From Kribbella capetownensis (GTDB lineage Bacteria; Actinomycetota; Actinomycetes; Propionibacteriales; Kribbellaceae): a stretch of DNA of 64,000 bases. The first letter of the stretch is position 1, and every line of letters begins with the position of its first letter. Below the pieces are notes generated by a model. The model was not told where the DNA came from, did not search any database, and saw nothing but the letters and a program-made list of their open reading frames with translations. The stretch is from NCBI RefSeq assembly GCF_004331485.1, contig NZ_SJKD01000002.1:496001-560000 (forward strand), read 5' to 3'. Position numbers and translations under genes: made by a program. Below, piece after piece: positions 1-8,747 of this stretch.

Positions 1-2
1 TG

Positions 3-125
3 ACGCCCGGTACCCCGGAGTTCGTCGTCACCCTGTTCACCTTGTGTTTGGGCCTGCTACTGGGCCTCATCGTCGTCGCCGCGGTCCTGGTACTGCGGCG
101 CCGGGAAAAACGCGAGGGCAGTTAG
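3..125 (+). CDS. C-terminal end of a membrane protein (5' truncated by window edge)
   Basis: An open frame enters from the left edge and stops at TAG 123-125. The 40 visible residues are one long hydrophobic stretch (from about VVTLF to VLVL) followed by a basic tail RRREKREGS, as expected for a last transmembrane helix with a cytoplasmic end. It lies 64 nt upstream of a peptide-binding lipoprotein on the same strand, so it could belong to the same transport operon. Too little is visible to name a family. Confidence 0.55.
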   Translation, partial: TPGTPEFVVTLFTLCLGLLLGLIVVAAVLVLRRREKREGS

Positions 126-189
126 CAGTACCCCAAACCAGTAGTGCCTGACCCACATGGGCGTGTGGTCAGATCAGAAAGGACGAAGG

Positions 190-2046
190 ATGAGTCCCAC
201 CGGCACCAACGATCCCGGCACCAACGAGTCCGGCGCACGCGCCGTGACCAACGCAGTCTCCCGCCGGCATGTGCTCCAGCTGTTCGGCATCGCCGGGGTC
301 GGCATCGCCGGCATCGGGTCGCTGGAGGCGTGTTCGCCGAGCAATCCGGACAGCGAGGGAAGCGACGCCAAGAAGTCCGGGGAGTTCCACGGCGCGTACC
401 CGTACCAGTTGCCCCCCAAGGGCCACTTCAACCTGGGCGCCGGCGTCCTCGACGGCATCCAGCAGCAGAGCCCGTACCTCGACCTGATCTACCCGAGTGC
501 CGGCATGTACTACTGGGCCGACAAGAAGTGGGAATACCTGCTGGCCGAGTCCAACACGCTGGACGAAACGGCCAAGACCTACACGATGAAGCTGCGGTCC
601 GGGCTGACGTGGAGCGACGGCTCGCCGCTCACCGCCAAGGACGTCGTCTCGACGTTCAACCTGCGCTGGCTGATGCGCCAGCAGGACTGGACGTTCCTGT
701 CCGACGTCAAGGCGCAGGACGACACCACCGTCGTGTTCACCATCGGCACGCCGTCCACGGTCCTCGAGCGCTTCATCCTCCGCGCGCCGATCCTGCCGGA
801 CTCGGTGTACAAGGACTGGGCGACCAAGGCCGAGACGATCCGCAAGGCCAAGGGCAGCCTGGACAGCGGTGAGGGCAAGCAGGTCAACGCCGACTTCCAG
901 AAGTTCCGTCCGGAGAACCCGGTCGTGTCGGGTCCGTTCAACTACGACCCGAAGACCATGACGAACGCCCAGATGACGCTGGTGAAGAACGACAAGGGCC
1001 TGTTCGCCGACAAGATCGGGTTCACCAAGGTCGTCCTGTACAACGGTGAGACCTCCGACATCACGCCGGTCGTGATGAACAAGGACGTCGACTACGCCAC
1101 CCACGGCTTCGCGGTGGCCAGCGAGAAGACGTTCCAGCAGAACGGCTTCCGGATCCTCCGCCCGCCGGTGTACTCGGGTCCGTCGCTGGTGTTCAACTAC
1201 ACCACCCGCCCGGAGTTCTCCGACGCCCGGGTCCGGCAGGCGATCGCCTACGTCCTGGACCGCCAGGAGAACGGCACCGTCGCGCTCGGCGACTCGGGCA
1301 AGCCCTGCAAGTTCATGGCCGGCTTCTCCGACATCCTCGTCCCGGACTGGATCACCGACGCCGACCAGCAGAAGCTCCAGGCCTACGAGAAGGACCTCGA
1401 CAAGGCCACCCAGCTGATGCAGGAGGCCGGCTGGAAGAAGTCCGGCGACAAGTGGATGACGCCGGCCGGAAAGCCGGCCGCGTACGACATCAAGTTCCCG
1501 ACCGAGTTCGCCGACTGGAACCCGGCCGCCACCAACGCGGCCGACCAGCTGAACAAGTTCGGGTTCAACATCACCAAGCGGGGCATCACCTTCACCCAGC
1601 TGAACCCCGACGTCCTGGCCGGCAAGTTCGACATCGCCATCCAGGGCTGGGGCGCCTCGAACCACCCGCACCCGTACTTCGCGTTCGTCCAGGACCTGTA
1701 CACGTTCAACTACGTGATCGCGGCGAACCAGGGCGGCAAGGGAATGAACTTCCCGCTCAAGCAGACCACCTCCGCCGGTCCGATCGACCTGCAGGCCGTG
1801 GTGGACAAGTCGGCCCAGGGCCTGAACGTCGACGAGCAGAAGAAGAACATCACCGCCGCGGCGCAGGCGTTCAACGAGCTCCTGCCGATCATCCCGCTGT
1901 GGGAGCGCTACGGTAACAACCCGGCGCTGGAGGGCAAGCGGGTGGCGAAGTTCCCGGCCGACGACGACCCGATCCTGAAGAACGCGCCGTACGCGGACAA
2001 CTTCGTGATCATGTACATGTACCAGGGCAAGGTCGCCCCGGTCTGA
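190..2046 (+). CDS. ABC transporter substrate-binding lipoprotein, family 5 (peptide/nickel type)
   Basis: Extracytoplasmic solute-binding protein of SBP family 5, which delivers peptides or similar solutes to an ABC permease. The N-terminus has a twin-arginine motif (SRRHVL, residues 24-29), a short hydrophobic core and a lipobox ending in Cys48, so it is probably a Tat-exported lipoprotein. The mature part follows the family pattern: an early YLxL/WxYLLAES segment, a TWSDGSPLTAKDV block, a DARVRQAIAYVLDR block and a late IPLWERYGN block. At 618 aa it is of usual length. ATG 190 is preferred over ATG 157 because AAAGGA lies 6 nt upstream. The permease and ATPase genes are not in the visible part downstream, so they are probably to the left. 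The true ligand cannot be read from sequence. Confidence 0.92.
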   Translation: MSPTGTNDPGTNESGARAVTNAVSRRHVLQLFGIAGVGIAGIGSLEACSPSNPDSEGSDAKKSGEFHGAYPYQLPPKGHFNLGAGVLDGIQQQSPYLDLIYPSAGMYYWADKKWEYLLAESNTLDETAKTYTMKLRSGLTWSDGSPLTAKDVVSTFNLRWLMRQQDWTFLSDVKAQDDTTVVFTIGTPSTVLERFILRAPILPDSVYKDWATKAETIRKAKGSLDSGEGKQVNADFQKFRPENPVVSGPFNYDPKTMTNAQMTLVKNDKGLFADKIGFTKVVLYNGETSDITPVVMNKDVDYATHGFAVASEKTFQQNGFRILRPPVYSGPSLVFNYTTRPEFSDARVRQAIAYVLDRQENGTVALGDSGKPCKFMAGFSDILVPDWITDADQQKLQAYEKDLDKATQLMQEAGWKKSGDKWMTPAGKPAAYDIKFPTEFADWNPAATNAADQLNKFGFNITKRGITFTQLNPDVLAGKFDIAIQGWGASNHPHPYFAFVQDLYTFNYVIAANQGGKGMNFPLKQTTSAGPIDLQAVVDKSAQGLNVDEQKKNITAAAQAFNELLPIIPLWERYGNNPALEGKRVAKFPADDDPILKNAPYADNFVIMYMYQGKVAPV

Positions 2047-2105
2047 GTCGAAGGGGTGGCTTAACCACTAGCGCTCTGACCCGTTCGTTTGGTTGGGTCG
2101 GCCGG

Positions 2106-3563
2106 GTGATCATCGTTCGCGAGATCGACCCGGCCGACCTGGCGCTGTTCGACGAGTGGTACGACGCCCTGCGGACCGGTGTGGTGGCGGGGCGCGAGGC
2201 CGCGCTCGTGGTCGGGCGGGAGGCGCTCGGCTTCTCGCTGCGCACTCCGGGCCCGTTGAAGCGCCGGATCGCGGTCGGCGCCTTCGAGGACGACCGGGTG
2301 CTCGGCACGATGCTGTTCGAGTACCGGTTGACCGACAACCTCGACACCGTCGAGGTCGAGATCGACGTACCCCCGCAGCACCGTCGGCGGGGGATCGGGA
2401 CGGCGCTGTGGCACTGGGCCGTGACCCGTGCGGCGCAACTCGGGCGGACCATCTTCCAGTCCGAGATCGGAGTGCCGGGCGAGTCGTCGCCGGGCAGTGC
2501 GTTCGCCGAGCGGCTCGGGTTCACCGTCGAGCATGTCGAGGACCATCTCGTCGTACCGCTGCCGTACGACGAGGGCCGGCTGGACGAGCTGCGGTGGTCC
2601 GCAGGGACGCTGGACGGCTATCGGCTCACCTCGTGGGCGGGAGTGTGCCCGCCGGAACATCAGCAGGCGTACGCCGATCTGCACACCGCGATGGACGAGG
2701 ACGTGCCGACCGGCGGGATGACGCGCGAGGTCGTGCCGTGGACGGTCGAGAAGCTGCAGGCGAGCGAGCAGCGCGTCGGCCGGAACTACCTGGCGCTGGT
2801 GACGATGGCGCATACGTTGTCCGGTGCACCGGCCGGCTACACGCTCATCTACCTGCCGCGGGCTGATGCCGAGCACGCCCAGCAGGACGACACGCTCGTA
2901 CTGCGGGAGCACCGCGGCCACAACCTGGGTACGCACCTGAAGCTGGCGAACCTCGACCAGTTGGCGAAACATCGCACCACACAGCGCTTCCTGCACACGT
3001 GGACGGCACTGTCGAACGCCCCGATGCAGAAGGTCAACGCGCGCTTCGGTTTCCGCTCGGTCGAGCAGAACCGCGAGGTCGAGCTCACCTGTCCGCGGCT
3101 GCGGCCGGCCGCCCGCGCTCTCGTCGTCGACCCGGACGACCGCATCCTCCTGGTTCGCTTCGAGTTCGACGACGGTCCGCTGTGGACGACGCCCGGCGGT
3201 GGCCTCGAGGCGGATGAGACGCTCATCGAAGGGCTGCGCCGCGAGCTGCGGGAGGAGATCGGTCTCGAGACTCCGGACGACCCGCCGCACCTCTGGCATC
3301 AGGAGGTCGTTGCCGAGGGCCACGCAACCGGGTACGACGGCGTTCTCAATGACATCTTCCTGATCCGCACCGGCCCGTTCACCGTCGGCGGCACGCTCAC
3401 CGAAATCGAACTCCAGGCTGAGAACCTGCACGGCCACCGGTGGTGGACCCTCGGTGAACTCCAGTCCGCCGAGGACCGCTTCGCCCCTCGCTCCCTCCCC
3501 AGCCTGGTGGAGTCGGTGTTGCGCAACGGGCCGCCCACCACCCCGCTGGCGCTCGGGCTGTGA
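2106..3563 (+). CDS. Tandem GNAT acetyltransferase fused to a Nudix hydrolase
   Basis: A 485-aa fusion. The N-terminal GNAT domain carries an acetyl-CoA pyrophosphate loop RRRGIGTAL near residue 93. A second GNAT-like unit carries RGHNLGTHL near 266. The C-terminal third is a Nudix domain with a complete Nudix box, starting GGLEADE near residue 363 and running through REL and EEIGL. The arrangement suggests a protein that both acylates an amine and hydrolyses a nucleoside-diphosphate derivative, but no substrate is evident. GTG 2106 is the first start after the preceding terminus, and no stronger internal start is seen. It lies 59 nt after the substrate-binding gene and is probably independent of it. 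Domain calls are firm; the function is inference. Confidence 0.88.
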   Translation: MIIVREIDPADLALFDEWYDALRTGVVAGREAALVVGREALGFSLRTPGPLKRRIAVGAFEDDRVLGTMLFEYRLTDNLDTVEVEIDVPPQHRRRGIGTALWHWAVTRAAQLGRTIFQSEIGVPGESSPGSAFAERLGFTVEHVEDHLVVPLPYDEGRLDELRWSAGTLDGYRLTSWAGVCPPEHQQAYADLHTAMDEDVPTGGMTREVVPWTVEKLQASEQRVGRNYLALVTMAHTLSGAPAGYTLIYLPRADAEHAQQDDTLVLREHRGHNLGTHLKLANLDQLAKHRTTQRFLHTWTALSNAPMQKVNARFGFRSVEQNREVELTCPRLRPAARALVVDPDDRILLVRFEFDDGPLWTTPGGGLEADETLIEGLRRELREEIGLETPDDPPHLWHQEVVAEGHATGYDGVLNDIFLIRTGPFTVGGTLTEIELQAENLHGHRWWTLGELQSAEDRFAPRSLPSLVESVLRNGPPTTPLALGL

Positions 3564-3638
3564 GAGCGACGTTCGGAAGTTGTGGGAAGTGTGTGAGGAC
3601 GCGGGATTCGGGGGCTGTGGTCGGCCTAGCTTTCAGGT

Positions 3639-3938
3639 GTGAAGTCTCGACATATTGATGACTGGTTTGTTCCTGTTCGGTCGGTGGGCGCGGCGGCGAC
3701 GCTGCAGACCGGCCGGCTGCCGGAGGGCCCGCGGGTGGGCATCGCGTTCACGACGCTGGCGCAGCTGCGGGCCGCGACCGGTCCGCGGCAGGAGTGGCTG
3801 CGGATGGACGAGGAGACGCTGCACGAGGTGCTGGCGCCGCTCGGTGTCACCAGGATCCAGCTCGACCCGGTGCTCGTCGGTCCCGACGTACGGAGCTCAC
3901 AGCCGTCGTACCCAGCTCAGCCGGCCTTCGTCCATTAG
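3639..3938 (+). CDS. SAV_915-like small protein
   Basis: A 99-aa acidic-to-neutral protein. The core (TGRLPEGPRVGIAFTTLAQL, then ATGPRQEWLRMDEETLHEVLAPLGV) resembles the actinobacterial SAV_915 family of small uncharacterised proteins, in which a VGIAFT strand is followed by a helix and an LGVT-IQ-DP segment. No catalytic residues are known for the family. Start GTG 3639 follows a purine-rich CAGGT. The last 42 nt overlap the 3' end of the convergent ABC ATPase gene. The family assignment is from memory of the motif pattern. Confidence 0.6.
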   Translation: MKSRHIDDWFVPVRSVGAAATLQTGRLPEGPRVGIAFTTLAQLRAATGPRQEWLRMDEETLHEVLAPLGVTRIQLDPVLVGPDVRSSQPSYPAQPAFVH

Positions 3939-4559
3939 CGCGTGACCGTCGGCGCTCTCCGCGACACTCGGGTCGTGGGTGGCGATGATGACGGCGGCGC
4001 CGCGATCGGCCTGAGTCCGTAGCAGGTCGAGGACGCGTTCGCGGTTGGTGCTGTCGAGCTCGCTGGTGGACTCGTCGGCCAGGATCGCCTTGCCCTGCTG
4101 GGCGATCCCGCGCGCGACCGCGACCCGCTGCTGCTCACCGCCGGACAGTTCCTCGACCAGGTGGTCGCCGCTGTCCGCGAGCCCGACAGCTGTGAGCGCC
4201 TGTTCGATCGCGCGGTCGACCTCCTCCAGTTCCGCGTCGCTGCTCGGCTTGCGGTCGGCCAGCAGCGGGATGGTCAGGTTCTCGCGCGCGGTCAGTACCC
4301 GCGCGAGCCCGTTGCCCTGCGGGATGAGTACGACGCCGTGCGCGGCGGCCTTCGGCCGGTCGGTGATGACGAGTCCGTCCACCTCGACCTGACCGGACTT
4401 CACCGGCACCGCGCCGGCGATTGCCCACAGCAACGAGCTCTTGCCGGCGCCGGACGGGCCACTGACCGCGAGCACGAACCCGGGCGGCACCGTGAACGAC
4501 ACGTCCGCCACCGCGACCAAGTCGCCGTACGCGACCGTCACATTGTCGACAATGATCAC
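3897..4559 (-). CDS. ABC transporter ATP-binding protein (FtsX-type export system, subunit 1)
   Basis: A 220-aa ABC ATPase of the LolD/MacB-like class. It has Walker A GPSGAGKS (34-41), ABC signature LSGGEQ (138-143), Walker B AILADE (158-163) and an H-loop (THDPSVAE). It is the last gene of a minus-strand operon with a second ATPase (4-nt overlap) and a very large FtsX-type permease, so it probably powers lipid or peptide extraction at the membrane together with them. The first codons (MIIVDN) are written ATG ATC ATT GTC GAC AAT, which places a perfect ATTGTCGACAAT palindrome at 4542-4553. Confidence 0.9.
   Translation of the reverse strand: MIIVDNVTVAYGDLVAVADVSFTVPPGFVLAVSGPSGAGKSSLLWAIAGAVPVKSGQVEVDGLVITDRPKAAAHGVVLIPQGNGLARVLTARENLTIPLLADRKPSSDAELEEVDRAIEQALTAVGLADSGDHLVEELSGGEQQRVAVARGIAQQGKAILADESTSELDSTNRERVLDLLRTQADRGAAVIIATHDPSVAESADGHALMDEGRLSWVRRL
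4542..4553. promoter_or_regulatory. ATTGTCGACAAT palindrome inside a gene start
   Basis: A perfect 12-bp palindrome covering codons 3-6 of the ABC ATPase gene that starts at 4559. It is identical to the sites at 34909 and 37103. The use of ATT and AAT, both rare here, for Ile and Asn makes a DNA-level role possible, but one site alone could be chance. Confidence 0.35.
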
Positions 4560-5392
4560 CGCGGGCCCTCCTGCTCGATCGGGGTGAGGCGGATCTCGCC
4601 GTCGTCGGTGGTCACCTGCACCAGCGTCCCGGCCGGAAGCAGCTCGGCCACGTGCGGGGGGAGTGGCAGCGAGCCGTCGGTTGCCACCACGGCGTACTCC
4701 TCACCGGACCGGCCTTCGGACGCGATCCGCCCGTCCCGGATCGTGATGGTCCGCGGCAGCGTCGCGGCCACCTCCGGGTCGTGCGTGATCAGCAGCACGG
4801 TCATCCCGGTCTCGGCGTTGATCGTCCGGATCGCGGCGAGCACCTCGTCGCGGGCCTGGTGATCCAGTTGACTGGTCGGCTCATCGGCCAGCAGCAGACC
4901 CGGCATCGTCGCGATCCCGACCGCCACCGCACACAGCTGGATCTGCCCAGGAGTCAGCGACGTCAACGGCGTACTGGCGTGGTCGCGCAGTCCGACCATG
5001 TGCAGTACGTCGTCCGGTTGCGGCAGCTCGTGGCCGCGCGGTGCGGCGCGTTGCGCGTAGCGGATGTTGTCGGTCGGCGTCAGATACGGGATGAGGTTCC
5101 GGCCGGCACCCTGCAGCACGATGCCCACGTCGGCGGCGCGCATCCGGTCCAGCTCGACCTCTGTCATCGTGGCGACGTTGTGCTCGCCGATCTGCAGTCG
5201 CCCGGCGCTCGGAGTCAGCAGGCCGCCGCACAGTTGCAGCAGCGTCGACTTGCCGGCACCAGACGGGCCGAGGAGTCCCACCAGTTCGCCGGGGCGGACC
5301 GTGATCCCGATCCCGGACAGCGCCGCGACGTCATGCCCGTGCGCACGGTAGATGTGCACCAGACCCGTCGTACTGATCGCCAACCCGCTCAT
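4556..5392 (-). CDS. ABC transporter ATP-binding protein (FtsX-type export system, subunit 2)
   Basis: A 278-aa ABC ATPase. Walker A is GPSGAGKS (42-49) and Walker B is LLLADE (166-171), with an H-loop in LLITHDPEV. The signature is degenerate: SLTPGQIQL stands where LSGGQQQR would be expected, so this subunit may form an asymmetric heterodimer in which only one ATP site is fully active. That fits the presence of the neighbouring ATPase with a canonical signature. A C-terminal extension of about 60 residues follows the core. The stop overlaps the start of the next gene by 4 nt, and 76 nt separate it from the upstream permease. Substrate unknown. Confidence 0.88.
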   Translation of the reverse strand: MSGLAISTTGLVHIYRAHGHDVAALSGIGITVRPGELVGLLGPSGAGKSTLLQLCGGLLTPSAGRLQIGEHNVATMTEVELDRMRAADVGIVLQGAGRNLIPYLTPTDNIRYAQRAAPRGHELPQPDDVLHMVGLRDHASTPLTSLTPGQIQLCAVAVGIATMPGLLLADEPTSQLDHQARDEVLAAIRTINAETGMTVLLITHDPEVAATLPRTITIRDGRIASEGRSGEEYAVVATDGSLPLPPHVAELLPAGTLVQVTTDDGEIRLTPIEQEGPR

Positions 5393-5468
5393 CCGCGTCC
5401 TCGCTTCGCTCCGGGCGCGGCTGAGCGGGAGCCACTGCTCTGCTTGATGGTGAACTCGCTTCGCTCGT

Positions 5469-8400
5469 TCACGTCAGCTCCTCCCGGATCCGGCTGTAGC
5501 CAGCGCGTCGGTTGACCCCGGTGCCGAGCAGCAGGGTGGCTGCGGCGAGTACCGCAGTACCGGCGACCCACAGCACCAGTGCGACGGGCCAGTTGGTCGC
5601 GAGCTCCAGCGGTATCGGCCCACCGGTATCAGCAAACAGAGGTATGAGCGGCAGTGCGATCTGCGCGCCGACCACACCACACAACGACCCGAGCAGCACG
5701 GCCAGCGCGACCGGACCGGTCTGCTCCCACCGGGCAGCTCGACCTGTCGTGTTGGACGGTACGCCGGTGATCCGCAGGCTCGCGTAGTCCTGCGCCCGCG
5801 ACCGCCACGACGTCACCACGGTCAGCAGCAGTACGACGAGGGCCAGCGCCCACCCCGCGATGCCGACAACCGGCGTCAGCTGCAGCGCGAGCGCACTCGC
5901 CGACCGCCCGTACGACGCGATCCGGTCGGTGCGGCGGTCGACGAGTTCGGCCGCGAACCCTGCCTGGCTGAGCTTCTGAGTGATCGTGTCGACATTCGCC
6001 AGGCCGTCCGCATTCAGCCACAGCTCGTAGTCCGTCGCGCCCTCATCCACCGTGCCGGCCAGCCGTCGTACCGTCTCGAGATCGACGACCGCGGTGCGGT
6101 CGGGGTAGCGATCCACCGGGCCTTTCAGCCGGTCGACCTTGGCCAGCGTCAGCGGGGTGCCGTCGATCGCAGGGCTCGTGCTCGCGCCGTCGTCGAACGG
6201 GAACTCCGACGTCACCAGCGCCGGGATCACCGGCGGCACGGTCGCGTACTGCAGGAACTGGTCGTTGCCCAGGCTCTTCAGGGCGATTGTCAACAATCCG
6301 CCGGTCTTCGCGGTGACGGATCCGGTGTCGGAGTCGAGCTGCCGGACCGCCTGCCAGTTGTCCGGCGAGCCGATCGTGATGGATGGCCGGTCGTCACTGG
6401 AGATCTTGTTGATGGTCACGTCACCCTGGATGCCGGCCTGGTCGAGTGGTTCGCGACCAATGCCGAGCCGGAGCAACTGGCAACCACCCAGGCAGTCGAC
6501 CGGGGCCTTGAGTTCGACCGGCTCGCCCGGGACCAGCGGCATCGGCGGGAAGGTGACCAGGTAGCGGCCGCCGTTGCGCAGACTCACCACGTTCGCCCGC
6601 AGGACGACCGACTTCGGCGGCTCGGTTGCCGTCTGCGCGCCGTTCGGCGTCTGCGATGCGAGCGGCTTCATCGGACCGGTCGCCGCGGTGACGGTGAGCT
6701 GGGAGCTGCGGAACTCGATCGGCTTCAGCCCGGCCGGTGCTTTCAGCGTCTGCCAGCCTTCGGCGTCGGTCATCAGGTCGCCGCGGTAGGCGATCCGCCG
6801 GAAGCTGTCCGGCTCGATCATCATCGACTTCAGCGAGTCGGGTGCCGGCGGTCGCGACGTGACCACCGGGGTCATCCAGTGCCGGTCCGGATCGATCTGG
6901 TCGACCGCTTGGGTGAACTCGTTCAAATACAAGGCGTTCATCCGCAGTACCGCTTGGGCTCCGGTCTCGTAGCCCGCCCGGGTGTCCCGGTTGTGGTCGC
7001 CGACCGACGCGGCCTGCCCGGCGAACGCGACCAGTCCGCCGGCCACCGCGACCGCTGCGACGATGCGAGTAACCGCAGGCCGACGGGAGACCTGCAGCGC
7101 GCCGAGCGCTAGGCCCAGCCGTCCCCGCCGCGCGGCCTGTCGGCTGACCAGGCCAGCGATGGGCAGCAGCAGGTGAGCGAACGTTAGCCCGACCGCCAGC
7201 GCCAGCAGGGCTGGCGTAAGGACGGGCAGTGGGCCGCGGCCATCACCCGTCAGTGCGGCCGCGAGACCTGCCACCGCGAAGACGATAACGCAGAGGTCCA
7301 GCACCCCGATCGCCCTGCCACGCCGTCGTGGGACCACTCGACGCAGCAGGCTCGAGATCGGCTGCCGCACGCCGCCGCGAACCTGCAGCGCCACGACGAT
7401 CAGCGAGAGGACCACGGCAACGGCCAGCGCCACTGGCACGGTCCACGGCATCTCAAGGGGGGAGCCGTTGCGCAACCAGGTCGCTCGGACAATCAGCAGC
7501 AGTCCGAAGCCGCCGAGAGCACCTGCCAGCCCACCGATCAGAACAGGCAAGCCCAGCTCGACGGACAACGAGCGTGCAGTACGGCGAGCAGACGATCCGC
7601 GCAGACGTGCGAGACCAATCTCCGGCCGACGCTGGTCGACCACAGCCCCCAACGCCAGGGCCAGAACGACCACCCCGAACAGAGCGACCTGCACCATGAT
7701 CAGCGGGATGATCGTGGTGGCCTGCTTGCGTTCACTCTGGATCCGGTCGACCAGTGAGGTGAGTCCCGACGTGGTTTCCGCGTAGACGCCTCGCTCCACC
7801 GCGTTGCCATTCACCGTCGCCGTGGCGTTCTGCAACCGGGGCAGGTCGTTGATACGCGCCACACCGGGGATCGGCGCGGTGTCCGCGGTCATCCGCGGCG
7901 ACCATTGAGTCCCGTCGAACGTCGTACGCGGAGTGAAGAGGAAGTCCGCCGAGCCCGGATCCTTGCCGCCGGGCTTGCGCGAGTGGCCGGTCGGGTAGGC
8001 GCCGAACCAGTAGTCGCCGCGCGGCTGCTTCGGCTTGTACAGGCCGACGACCGTGAGCTTCTGCTCCCCGTCGGCGAGGTCCGACGACTTACCGGTGAGG
8101 ACGGTGCCGACCTTGAACTGCCAGGTGCCGGTGTCCGCGGTCGAGGCCATCACCTCGTTCGGGGCGGTCGGGCAGCGGCCCTCGGCCAGCACAAGCTGCT
8201 CGCAGTACCCGTCGCGCCAGGTCAGCCGGCCGACGACCGCGTCATCGGCAGGCTGGAGCCGCCAGCCGATGTCGGTGTAGATGCCGTGCACGGGCGGCGA
8301 GAAGAGCGGCTTGAGGTCGGCGGGGATCAGTTGGTCGAGGCTCTCCGGGCGATCGGTGCCGGGACCCTGCGCCCGGCTGCGGGGCAGTCCCGCGATCTGC

Positions 8401-8567
8401 CAGGCCGCGGTCAGGCGCTGCGCGGACAGGGTCTCCGTCGTCACGGTCTGCTCGACGGCCCGGGCGTACCAGGGCGCGAACACGGCGCAGGTGCCGATCA
8501 GCAGGCTGACGCCCGCCAGCACCAGCGCCTGGGACCACCGGTACCGCAGCGCCTTCCGGAGAAACAT
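5469..8567 (-). CDS. Large FtsX-type ABC transporter permease
   Basis: A 1032-aa permease with the MacB/FtsX layout duplicated: an N-terminal transmembrane helix (after MFLRKALRYRWSQ), a large extracytoplasmic domain, a block of several helices near the middle, a second extracytoplasmic domain, and a final block of helices near the C-terminus. Such proteins couple ATPase strokes to movement of periplasmic domains. ATG 8567 is preferred over the longer frame from 8687 because the extra 40 residues are polar and the hydrophobic N-terminus begins right after this Met. It heads the minus-strand operon with the two ATPases. The actinobacterial relatives are often antimicrobial-peptide or lipid exporters; which applies here is unknown. 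Confidence 0.88.
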   Translation of the reverse strand: MFLRKALRYRWSQALVLAGVSLLIGTCAVFAPWYARAVEQTVTTETLSAQRLTAAWQIAGLPRSRAQGPGTDRPESLDQLIPADLKPLFSPPVHGIYTDIGWRLQPADDAVVGRLTWRDGYCEQLVLAEGRCPTAPNEVMASTADTGTWQFKVGTVLTGKSSDLADGEQKLTVVGLYKPKQPRGDYWFGAYPTGHSRKPGGKDPGSADFLFTPRTTFDGTQWSPRMTADTAPIPGVARINDLPRLQNATATVNGNAVERGVYAETTSGLTSLVDRIQSERKQATTIIPLIMVQVALFGVVVLALALGAVVDQRRPEIGLARLRGSSARRTARSLSVELGLPVLIGGLAGALGGFGLLLIVRATWLRNGSPLEMPWTVPVALAVAVVLSLIVVALQVRGGVRQPISSLLRRVVPRRRGRAIGVLDLCVIVFAVAGLAAALTGDGRGPLPVLTPALLALAVGLTFAHLLLPIAGLVSRQAARRGRLGLALGALQVSRRPAVTRIVAAVAVAGGLVAFAGQAASVGDHNRDTRAGYETGAQAVLRMNALYLNEFTQAVDQIDPDRHWMTPVVTSRPPAPDSLKSMMIEPDSFRRIAYRGDLMTDAEGWQTLKAPAGLKPIEFRSSQLTVTAATGPMKPLASQTPNGAQTATEPPKSVVLRANVVSLRNGGRYLVTFPPMPLVPGEPVELKAPVDCLGGCQLLRLGIGREPLDQAGIQGDVTINKISSDDRPSITIGSPDNWQAVRQLDSDTGSVTAKTGGLLTIALKSLGNDQFLQYATVPPVIPALVTSEFPFDDGASTSPAIDGTPLTLAKVDRLKGPVDRYPDRTAVVDLETVRRLAGTVDEGATDYELWLNADGLANVDTITQKLSQAGFAAELVDRRTDRIASYGRSASALALQLTPVVGIAGWALALVVLLLTVVTSWRSRAQDYASLRITGVPSNTTGRAARWEQTGPVALAVLLGSLCGVVGAQIALPLIPLFADTGGPIPLELATNWPVALVLWVAGTAVLAAATLLLGTGVNRRAGYSRIREELT

Positions 8568-8747
8568 GTGTTCACCCACCCCAGTGTTCCGCTCGCTCGC
8601 TCGCCTGAAGATACGGAACGCGGCGCCGGGTCGGCCTGACCGTGGCGAAATGTCACAGAGTTGTTGTCTAGGCAGGAACGCGATCACGGACGGTCACCGC
8701 CCGAGGGTGTTGCCCACCGCAACCGGTGACGGCGGTAGGTTCGGCAC

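Noticed and set aside
169..1671. Long minus-strand frame opposite the peptide-binding protein
   Set aside because: Arg/Val/Gly-rich shadow of the plus-strand gene, with no start context or domain; the plus gene has a signal, lipobox and family motifs.
2061..3437. 458-aa minus frame opposite the GNAT-Nudix gene
   Set aside because: Composition typical of an antisense frame in high-GC DNA and no recognisable fold.
5393..5468. Gene or terminator in the gap between permease and ATPase
   Set aside because: Contains GTGAAC...GTTCAC and CGCTTCGCTC motifs, but the pairing is interrupted and there is no coding potential; probably just a spacer.
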